A stretch of 64,000 nt of DNA. Source: JAWKRB01 sp041389885. Its GTDB lineage: Bacteria > Myxococcota_A > Polyangia > Polyangiales > Ga0077539. Below, in pieces: positions 57,696 through 64,000 of this stretch. The stretch's first letter is position 1; each line of letters begins with the position of its first letter. The notes under the pieces are model-generated. The model was not told where the DNA came from. It worked only from the letters and a program-made list of their open reading frames with translations, and made no database searches. A program made the position numbers and the translations under genes. The stretch covers positions 124,001-188,000 of the forward strand of contig JAWKRB010000012.1 in NCBI GenBank assembly GCA_041389885.1. The letters are read 5' to 3'.

Positions 57696-57796
57696 CGAGG
57701 GCGCGGGAGCTTCGCCGCGAGGGCGCGCGGGGTGCCAGCGCAAAGCGACGGGCGAAGGTCAGAGCGCCGCGCCGCGCGCGGTGGAGCGCGCCCCGG

Positions 57797-58222
57797 TCAG
57801 AGGCCGCGCGCCTGCCGCCACCACAACCAGACGCCGACCGCCGTGAACACCGCGCCGATGGCGCCGACGAGGAGCGACGCGAAGTACTTCTCGACGACCT
57901 CGTCGATGCACGCCTCCTGAGGCTGGGCGGGGTCGTGAATCAGCCGCACCGACGCGCCGACCTCGCGTCGCGGCTCGCTCGTGCTCACCGGAGACTCGTG
58001 GATCCGCGGCTGTCCGTGCGCCTCGTACCGCACCTGCGGGTGGTAGAAGGCGCGCCTCCTCCCGTCGCGGCGGCTGTAGCGGACTCTGAATCCGACGACC
58101 GTCCCTACACCGCGCGTCCACGTCGAGAAGCGCGCGCGGCGCCGCAGGAGCGTCAGCGCCGCCCCAGCCACCAGGGTCGGTCCGAGCGCCGCGAAGACCA
58201 GGGTCGTCGTCTGCATGTCCAT
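57797..58222 (-). CDS. DUF3592-like membrane protein
   Basis: A 141-residue protein with a hydrophobic helix at each end (LVFAALGPTLVAGAALTLL and LLVGAIGAVFTAVGVWLWW) and a small beta-rich domain between them (VGTVVGFRVRYSRRDG, PQVRYEAHGQPRI, VSTSEPRREVGASVRLIHDP, in parts), typical of DUF3592. The start is the ATG at 58222; MQTTT at 58216 is an alternative. Function unknown. Confidence 0.78.
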   Translation of the reverse strand: MDMQTTTLVFAALGPTLVAGAALTLLRRRARFSTWTRGVGTVVGFRVRYSRRDGRRRAFYHPQVRYEAHGQPRIHESPVSTSEPRREVGASVRLIHDPAQPQEACIDEVVEKYFASLLVGAIGAVFTAVGVWLWWRQARGL

Positions 58223-58278
58223 ACCGCTGTCGATGGGGGTTCGCTGGCAGATGGAGGAGGAATGTGAGGGCCGCGTGG

Positions 58279-59157
58279 CTATCGGGCGTCAGGCGCGGCG
58301 AGCCAGGCCGCGAGTTCTGGGGCGGAGAGATCGAGGACGACGTCCCCGAGGCGGTCCGCGCCGAGGGCGTCGAGGCGCGCCGTGATCACCGCGCGCTCGT
58401 CGTCTCGGAGCGCGCGGTCCAGCCGACGAGAGAACTGGCGCAAGAGCGGCGCGAGGCCCTGCTGCATGCCCTGCTGCATGCCCTGCTGCATGCCCGCGGC
58501 GAACTGTCGTTCGAGAAAGGCTTCGGTCTCGGTGAGGTCCAGCATCGCGTCCTCCTCCCAGCGCAGGCCGCGGCCTCGCCAGGTGTGGATCCAGTGTACA
58601 ACCGCGACGAAGAGTCGTCGCCCCTGGGGCACGTCCGCGGTGCGCGCGCGCAGGGTGCGCAGCGCGCGGTTGAGCGACTCGCTCCGGCTCATCAGCCGCA
58701 GGGCCACGGTGTCAGGGGTGTCTTCGAGCTCCGACAGCACCACCACGGTGACCGGCAGCGCCTCGCTCAGCGCGTAGAAGCCCCTGGGCCACTCCGCCGC
58801 GGGCGTGAAGCCGAACTGCCGCAGCGCCGTGTCGGGACGCCCCGCGCAGGGCAGCCACAGCCGCTCGGGCGCGTCGGTCTTCGCGCCTCGCTGGTGGTTG
58901 AGCAGCTTGCGCAGCGACTCGCGCACCTCCTCGGGCGAGGGCGCGTCGTAGAAGGGGTCCAACACGCAGGGGCGCAGGCACATCCGACCGAGCAGGCCGA
59001 GCGCGCGCAGCGCCGGCAGCGCGTGCGCGTGAGGGGCGAAGTACGAGTCCGCCCGCTGCGACGCGGGCGCGGGCACCTCGCGCTCGCGCACGAAGGTCCC
59101 GAGCTCGTCGAGCAGCAGCTCCAGGACGTCCTTCGCGAGCGTGTCGTGCGCGGCCAT
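58279..59157 (-). CDS. Rpn/PD-(D/E)XK nuclease-like protein with MQQG repeat
   Basis: A 292-residue protein with features of the Rpn/transposase-associated PD-(D/E)XK family: an N-terminal nuclease-like half, a stretch of MQQG repeats, and a C-terminal helical part (LLRQFSRRLDRALRDDERAVI, in parts) like DUF4351. The repeat is encoded by three exact 12-bp units at 58456-58491. The ATG at 59157 begins the conserved part. The catalytic residues could not be placed, so the enzyme assignment is tentative. Confidence 0.62.
   Translation of the reverse strand: MAAHDTLAKDVLELLLDELGTFVREREVPAPASQRADSYFAPHAHALPALRALGLLGRMCLRPCVLDPFYDAPSPEEVRESLRKLLNHQRGAKTDAPERLWLPCAGRPDTALRQFGFTPAAEWPRGFYALSEALPVTVVVLSELEDTPDTVALRLMSRSESLNRALRTLRARTADVPQGRRLFVAVVHWIHTWRGRGLRWEEDAMLDLTETEAFLERQFAAGMQQGMQQGMQQGLAPLLRQFSRRLDRALRDDERAVITARLDALGADRLGDVVLDLSAPELAAWLAAPDAR
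58456..58491 (+). repeat. 12-bp tandem repeat, three exact copies
   Basis: GCCCTGCTGCAT repeated three times inside the Rpn-like gene; on the minus strand it encodes MQQG repeats. Its exactness suggests recent expansion and possible copy-number change. Confidence 0.9.
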
Positions 59158-59204
59158 GGACCTCACCCATTCCACGCGGCGTGCCAGGATTGGCACGCTT
59201 GAAA

Positions 59205-59609
59205 TCACACGGGATTTCCCCCGCGGGGTGGCGAAATCGGGGTGGCGAGGGGTGGCGGCGGGGTGGCGACCTCGCCACCCCCCAATGCGCGGCGACAGCA
59301 CGCGAGGGCCGCGGCCGACCGGGGCGCAGGGGTGGAGGGGGAAGTGCGAAAGTCCGTGCGCTCGACGACACAAGCCACCGTGCGCGCGGGCGCGCTCCCC
59401 TCGAAGACGCACGACACCACGCGCGGGCTACCAGGGCAGCCTACACCGCCGAGGCAGACCGACTCGCAGGTGCGGTCGCCCCAGGGGAACTCCGCGCTCT
59501 CGACGGTACGCCCCTCGAGCTCCTCGACGGAGCAGCACGCCGAGGGCGCGGCGACGAGCGCGATCGTCAGGATCTCCCGCATCCTGCGATGAAAAGAAAG
59601 ACGCTTCAT
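59205..59609 (-). CDS. Small cysteine-rich secreted protein, unknown function
   Basis: A 134-residue protein with a signal-like N-terminus (ILTIALVAAPSACC), several cysteines in disulphide-like spacing (CESVCLGGVGC, VVSCVFEGS, TVACVVERTDF) and a Pro-rich C-terminal tail over a GC-rich palindrome. A TACATT box lies 6 nt before the ATG at 59609, which supports a real gene. The C-terminal 30 residues may not be translated into a stable domain. Confidence 0.55.
   Translation of the reverse strand: MKRLSFHRRMREILTIALVAAPSACCSVEELEGRTVESAEFPWGDRTCESVCLGGVGCPGSPRVVSCVFEGSAPARTVACVVERTDFRTSPSTPAPRSAAALACCRRALGGGEVATPPPPLATPISPPRGGNPV
59260..59281. repeat. GC-rich palindrome among GGGGTGGCG repeats
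   Basis: GGGGTGGCGA and its reverse complement TCGCCACCCC are separated by only 2 nt. Further direct copies of GGGGTGGCG occur just before it (59225-59259). It may act as a terminator for the small gene or be a regional repeat. Confidence 0.5.
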
Positions 59610-59661
59610 TCCGCGAATGTACTCGCAGGATCGCTTTGGACCATTCGAGCGCCGACCGAAG

Positions 59662-60393
59662 TCAGCGACGCAGGCGCGTCAGCAGGTCGGGGATGGCCCG
59701 CGCCGCGGAGGACTGCGTGCCGTCGTGCCACTCCTCGCGGCGCACGACGCGCATCGTCGCGAGGTCGACGATCATCGCGGTGTCGCGCTGGCCCCAGGCG
59801 CGGTTGGTCTGCTGCCCGAGGCCCGGCGCGTCGATGACCGTGGTGAAGCCGATGCCGAAGCGCGCGATCCACGCGTCGAGGGCGCCGCGCGAGGCGGGCG
59901 CGGTGTACCCGTTCGACGCGAGGACCATGATGATCACGCCGCCCGCGTCGAGGATCTCTCTCGTCTGCGCGACCAGGTCACGGGCCGCGTACTGACACCC
60001 TCCTCAAAGGAACTCCGCGTTGAAGATCAACGCGAAGCCCCTCCTCTCGCCGCGCAGCGCGCTCAGGGAGGTCGGGCCGTAGGGTCTGGCGCTCGCGAGC
60101 CCCTGGCCGTCGGGGTTCGCGTAGCCCTCCCAGGAGAGGTTCGCGAGGGTCTGCCCCACCTGCGCGCCGTAGGGCCCGGGGGGATAGTCCCCCGAGTCTT
60201 CGGGCTGCACCGCCGCGTCGAAGGAGACCGCCACCGCGTCGACGGGCGGGAGGTCAAAGGCCGCGGCGTCGAAGGTGAAGGGCGTCGGGCGAAGGTCTCC
60301 CGCGCTCCCGCAGCCGAGGGCGCTGACGAGGCCCAGCGCGCCCAGGAGCCGCCGACGTGGAGCCTCTCGTGACAGCGCGCGGTCGATGCCCAT
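59662..60393 (-). CDS. Candidate selenoprotein: thioredoxin-fold lipoprotein with UGGC motif
   Basis: A 243-residue lipoprotein if an in-frame TGA at 60006-60004 is read as selenocysteine (residue 130). The signal ends at LVSALGC. The segment PYGAQVGQTLANLSWEGY is the N-terminal block of a myxobacterial thioredoxin-like family, and FALIFNAEFL-U-GGCQYAARDL is the redox motif with Sec in place of the first Cys of CxxC. After it the same frame continues as GVIIMVLASNG, FTTVIDAPG and TAMIVDLATMRVVRREEW, the beta strands and cis-Pro region of a thioredoxin fold. No frame change is needed. The alternative is a nonsense mutation or sequence error. No sel genes lie in this window. Confidence 0.72.
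59973..60003 (-). promoter_or_regulatory. Possible bacterial SECIS hairpin after the in-frame TGA
   Basis: Directly after the TGA, the RNA can pair GUCA (8-11 nt downstream) with UGAC (24-27 nt downstream), enclosing a 12-nt loop that begins with G; a U can bulge below it. The distance fits bacterial SECIS elements, which lie within about 40 nt after UGA, but the stem is short and the assignment is weak. Confidence 0.3.
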
Positions 60394-60502
60394 CGCCGGG
60401 TATCGTTGTGCGCGGCGCGGGCGATCGCAATCTCCGCGGGGGAGATTCTTCGCGTAGGCGTGCGCCCCGAGGGCGGCGCGAGGCCGCGTGATAGCGTCGG
60501 CC

Positions 60503-62368
60503 ATGGTGATCGGAACGCGCGGCGCCCTGCTCTCGACGGCGCTCCTGGTGGGATGCGCCACAGAGACCGGAACCGTCCTCGGCCCGGACGACGCCTCGCT
60601 CGATGCGTCCCAGGGCGACGTCGTGGACGTGTCGATGCGTGACGTCGTGGACGTGTCGATGCGTGACGTCGTCGACGCGACGGCGGGGGAACTGGACAGG
60701 CCCGTCGTCCCCTCCCCGGACGTCCCTGCGCCGCGAGACGTCGTGACGGCGCCCGATGTCGTCGTCGACGTCGACCCCCCGCCGCCGACCTTTCCCTCGC
60801 GCATCGGGCACCTCTCCTTCGCGGTCCGCACCGGGAGCGGGACCAACGACGAGACCGACGCCAACGCCCTCTCGCTCTGCCTCAGCGAGACGCGGTGCTT
60901 TCGCATGAACGTCGCCGACGTGAACGACTTTCGCCGCGGCGAGGTCGACGTCTATCACTTCGACGACATCGACCTCCCGCGCAGCGAGGTCGACCGCGTC
61001 GAGATCCGCTCGGTCAACGGCACCGACGCGTGGCGCATGCGCTGCCTCGAGATGCAGTGGGACGGCGAGCCCGTGCACTGCGCCGACGGCCCCGCCGCGC
61101 GCTTCGGCGACGCCTCGGGGGAGCTCACCCGCTGGCGCGACCCCGCGGGCGTTCACCGCGGGTGCACGAGCTGCTACCCCGACGTCGTGACCCACGGTCC
61201 CGTGGTGGGGCAGGTCACGCCGAGCTCGGCGCGGGTGATGCTTCGCACCGACGCGACCCGGCGCGTCGCCCTCCGCGTGCTCGACGACGCGAGGCCGGGA
61301 GAGCCTCCTCGGCGCGTCGTGGCCGATCCCCTCCCGGGCGATGATTTCACCGCGCGCCTCGATGTCACGGGCCTCGAAGCCGGCCGCGCGTACACCGCGC
61401 TGGTCGAGGTCGACGGGAGGCTCAGCGCCGCGAGGGCGCGCTTTCAGACAGCGCCCGCAGACGGCGCGGCGGGGACGCTTCGCCTCGCCCTCGGGTCGTG
61501 CGCGCGCCTCGACGACCAGCCCATCTTCACGGTGATCGCGGCGCAGCGCCCAGACCTCTTCGTGTGGCTCGGAGACAACCACTACGGCAACACCGGCGAC
61601 CTCGAGTCGCTGTGGTGGTTCTACCGCCGCGCGCTGGAGGTCCCCGAGCGCGCGTCGCTCCTCCACGAGGTCCCCGCGATCGCGCTCTGGGACGACCACG
61701 ACTTCGTCGGCAACAACACCGACCGCACCTCTCCCGGCCGCGCCCAGGCCCTGCGCGCGTTTCAGGACTACCAGCCCAACCTCACCTACGGGCAGCCCGC
61801 CTCCCCCGGCGTGTACACCCGCGCGCGCTGGGGCGACGTCGACGTCTTCATGCTCGACGTGCGCTACGACCGCGACCCCCCCGGCACGCCCAACGGACGC
61901 ATCGTCTCCGACGCGCAGATGTCCTGGCTCGAGGGCGAGCTCATGCGCTCGACGGCGACCTTTCGGCTCATCGCCTCGGGCACGACCTTCAGCGCGGGCG
62001 CCGGCGAGAGCTGGTCGCAGTACCCCGCGTCGCGCGACCGGCTCTTCAACTTCATTCGCGCCAACCGCATCGGCGGCGTGGCGCTGCTCTCGGGGGACAT
62101 CCACCGCAGCCAGCTCCGGCGGATTCATCGCACGGGCTCGTACGACCTCCCCGAGATCGTGAGCTCGCCCCTCGCGAACAGCACCTCGAATTGCCCCTCG
62201 TCGGCGGAGCCTGACGCCGCGCAGGTCGCGTGCTTCAACGCCACGCCGAGCTTCGTGCTCCTCGACATCGACACGCGCGCGAGCGACCCCCGCATGGTCG
62301 CGAGGATCCTCGACGCGAGCGGCGTGGAGCGCGGGCGCATGGAGGTGCTCCGCTCGTCGCTGCGGTGA
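60503..62368 (+). CDS. PhoD-like alkaline phosphatase / phosphodiesterase lipoprotein
   Basis: A 621-residue secreted lipoprotein (GALLSTALLVGC). After an acidic linker with an 8-residue repeat (VVDVSMRD), the C-terminal 400 residues match the PhoD metallophosphatase family: fibronectin-like N-terminal part, LRLALGSCARLDDQP, FVWLGDNHYGN, ALWDDHDFVGNN and LLSGDIHRSQLRR. These hold the metal-binding His, Asp and Asn residues. It probably acts outside the cell on phosphate esters. The start is the ATG at 60503; a TAGCGT box (60492-60497) lies 5 nt upstream, so the GTG at 60488 is rejected. Confidence 0.88.
   Translation: MVIGTRGALLSTALLVGCATETGTVLGPDDASLDASQGDVVDVSMRDVVDVSMRDVVDATAGELDRPVVPSPDVPAPRDVVTAPDVVVDVDPPPPTFPSRIGHLSFAVRTGSGTNDETDANALSLCLSETRCFRMNVADVNDFRRGEVDVYHFDDIDLPRSEVDRVEIRSVNGTDAWRMRCLEMQWDGEPVHCADGPAARFGDASGELTRWRDPAGVHRGCTSCYPDVVTHGPVVGQVTPSSARVMLRTDATRRVALRVLDDARPGEPPRRVVADPLPGDDFTARLDVTGLEAGRAYTALVEVDGRLSAARARFQTAPADGAAGTLRLALGSCARLDDQPIFTVIAAQRPDLFVWLGDNHYGNTGDLESLWWFYRRALEVPERASLLHEVPAIALWDDHDFVGNNTDRTSPGRAQALRAFQDYQPNLTYGQPASPGVYTRARWGDVDVFMLDVRYDRDPPGTPNGRIVSDAQMSWLEGELMRSTATFRLIASGTTFSAGAGESWSQYPASRDRLFNFIRANRIGGVALLSGDIHRSQLRRIHRTGSYDLPEIVSSPLANSTSNCPSSAEPDAAQVACFNATPSFVLLDIDTRASDPRMVARILDASGVERGRMEVLRSSLR
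60617..60673 (+). repeat. 24-bp tandem repeat encoding VVDVSMRD
   Basis: Two exact 24-bp copies (60617-60640 and 60641-60664) and a partial third in the linker of the PhoD-like gene. They encode Asp-Val-Val-Asp-Val-Ser-Met-Arg. Confidence 0.85.
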
Positions 62369-62447
62369 GGGCGCACCCCGCCGCGCCCTCCAGAGAGCGC
62401 GCGGCAGGGTCAGGTCGGTGTTGGGAGAGAGAGGAGGCGGGGCGCGG

Positions 62448-64000
62448 TCAGTTGTTCACGCACTGCCAGACGGTGTTCGCGCCGCCGCCGCTGCAGTTGC
62501 CCACCGCGGGGCCGGGGCCGAAGCAGCCCCGGGAGCCGCAGTACCACTGGTTCCAGCCGTAGTAGTTGAAGCCCTGCACGCCGTCGGTGACGGTGAGCAG
62601 CGGCACCGTGGTGGTGTCGCCCCCGTAGCGCCACATGGTGCGGCCCACGGAGTTCGCGTCGCAGGTCCACGTCGAGACCGGGCCGCCGCCGTTGGTGCCC
62701 GTCCACGCGTTGCACGCGCTGGGCTCCACGAGCACCCAGCGGAAGTTCGAGACCGACTGGCAGCGACCGGCGTTGCAGGCCGTGCCCGTGGCGCAGGCGT
62801 TGCCGCAGGCGCCGCAGTGGGTGTTGCTGGTCTGCGTGTTGACCTCGCAGCCGTTGGCGAGGTTGCCGTCGCAGTTGGCGAAGCCCGAGTTGCAGGCGAG
62901 GCCGCAGGCGCCGTTGCCGCAGCTCGGCGTGCCGTTGGTGCTGTTGCACACGTTGCCGCAGGTGCCGCAGTTGGTCACGGTGTTCACCGCGCGCTCGCAG
63001 CCGTTGGTGGGGTTCGCGTCGCAGTCGGCGAAGCCGGGGTCGCACACGATGCCGCAGACGCCGCCCGCGCAGGCCGCGCGCGCGTTGGGCGCGCCGGGGC
63101 AGGCGTTGCCGCAGGCGCTGCAGTGCGTGGGGCTCACCCGCGTGTCGACGCAGGCGCCGCTGCAGAGGGTCTGCCCCGAGGCGCAGGTCGAGGCGCAGAC
63201 GCCGCTCGTGCAGAGCGTGCCCGAGGGGCAGACGGTGCCGCAGGTGCGGCAGTTGGCGTTGTCGCTCTGGAGGTCGACGCAGCGAGAGCCGCACACGCTC
63301 TGGCCCTGCGGGCAGGCGAGCACGCAGGCCCCCGCGCTGCACACCTGGCCGCTCGCGCAGGCGTTGCCGCAGGCGCCGCAGTTCGCGCGGTCGCCTGCAG
63401 GTCACGGCACACGCCGCCGCACTCCTGCCGCCCGGTGCTGCACGACACGACGCAGACGCCGCCGGTGCAGACCTGAGCCGCTGGCGCAGTTGAGGCCGCA
63501 GGCTCCGCAGTTCGCGCGGTCGCTCTGGAGGTCGCGGCAGGCCCCGGCGCAGTCGGTGAGGCCCGAGCCGCAGGAGGCGAGGCAGCGCCCGCTGGAGCAG
63601 GCCTGGCCGCTGGCGCAGGCGTTGCCGCAGGCGCCGCAGTTCGCGTTGTCACCCTGGAGGTCGCGGCAGACGCCCGAGCAGTTCACCTGCCCGGTGGCGC
63701 AGCTCACCTGGCAGGTCCCGCCGGCGCAGCTCTGGCCGCCGGGGCAGGCCCGCCCGCACATGCCGCAGTTCGCGTTGTCGCTCTGCACGTCGCGGCAGAC
63801 GCCGCCGCAGTTGGTGCTCCCGGTGGGGCAGCTCACGCCGCACGCGCCGTTCGCGCAGACCCGCCTGCCGGTGCAGGCGAGCCGCAGGCGCCGCAGTTCG
63901 CGTTGTCGCTCTGCAGGGCGCGGCACATGCCCGAGCAGTCGGTCTGCCCCGCGCCGCACTGCACCGTGCACGCCCCGGCGACGCAGACCTGCCCGCTCGC
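62448..64000 (-). CDS. Cysteine-repeat secreted protein (5' end outside window), with frameshifts
   Basis: C-terminal part of a large cell-surface protein. A module of about 35-40 residues recurs at least seven times (C-x-G-x-C-R-D-[LV]-Q-x-D-x-A-N-C-G-x-C-G-x-x-C), followed by Asn/Cys-rich modules (CNSGFANCDGNLANGCEVN) and an unrelated C-terminal domain ending ANTVWQCVNN. The frame changes three times (near 63885, 63480 and 63394), each fixable by one base; the last is CC instead of CCC. The start lies beyond 64000. The repeats may mislead assembly. Confidence 0.78.

Noticed and set aside
59662..59937. Separate short gene starting at an internal ATG after the TGA
   Set aside because: It would begin in the middle of a thioredoxin fold, losing the active-site Cys and first strands, and the frame upstream of the TGA encodes the missing half.

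Overview
The window is a very GC-rich bacterial chromosome segment (about 70% G+C or more by eye, with G/C at nearly every third codon position). It looks like Myxococcota, perhaps a Polyangiales/Sandaracinaceae-type genome. The evidence is an abundance of cysteine-rich, thrombospondin-3, MopE-like and PA14 lipoproteins, a Ser/Thr kinase with a DWG motif, an AgmX/GltJ-like zinc-ribbon/GYF protein, TPR and HEAT-repeat proteins, and pseudo-receiver regulators. The lineage call is inference from gene content; there is no rRNA in the window.

Layout. 1-5.4 kb: a membrane Ser/Thr kinase (cut by the window edge), a NADAR-family N-glycosidase, a frameshifted HEAT protein, a Uma2 nuclease, a lipoprotein and a membrane protein. 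5.5-15.7 kb: a large vWA/TSP3 lipoprotein, an M1 aminopeptidase, a MshEN/pseudo-receiver/TPR protein, the AgmX-like protein, a YigZ-family protein, a TPR protein, an outer-membrane barrel and YacG. 15.8-23.3 kb: housekeeping and regulatory genes (frr, a receiver/PATAN-like protein, an M23 peptidase, a HEAT protein, a methyltransferase, a dihydrouridine synthase overlapping a Xaa-Pro dipeptidase). 23.3-28.3 kb: a decayed, less GC-rich accessory island with an IS66 transposase tail, a broken RCC1 lipoprotein, a broken Rhs gene and a 427-bp MITE-like element that split the Rhs gene. 28.3-33.3 kb: a MopE-like lipoprotein, an oligopeptide-type ABC permease pair with a lipoprotein, and a CorA-like transporter. 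33.4-38.6 kb: dnaB carrying a P-loop intein with clustered frameshifts, and an orphan DNA methyltransferase. 38.7-48 kb: lipoproteins, an HD/sigma-like/nucleotidyltransferase cassette, an aminotransferase and a divergent epimerase/LysR pair. 48-51.8 kb: rtcA divergent from a tightly overlapped radical SAM / CDP-alcohol phosphotransferase / membrane protein operon. 51.9-64 kb: secreted proteins, a PDZ protein, a short UvrA, an Rpn-like protein, a candidate selenoprotein, a PhoD-like phosphatase and a cysteine-repeat protein cut by the window end.

The strongest unusual observation is a thioredoxin-fold lipoprotein at 59662-60393 (minus) whose reading frame is continuous across an internal TGA. 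Reading that TGA as selenocysteine gives a U-G-G-C redox motif exactly where thioredoxin-like proteins have CxxC. Other notable points are the MITE with 37-bp inverted termini and a perfect 12-bp target duplication whose removal restores the Rhs frame, the DnaB intein, and a recurrent TAnnnT box placed 5-12 nt before many start codons, which suggests leaderless mRNAs. Several genes contain single-base frameshifts, so consensus sequencing errors must be considered before any of them is called a pseudogene.
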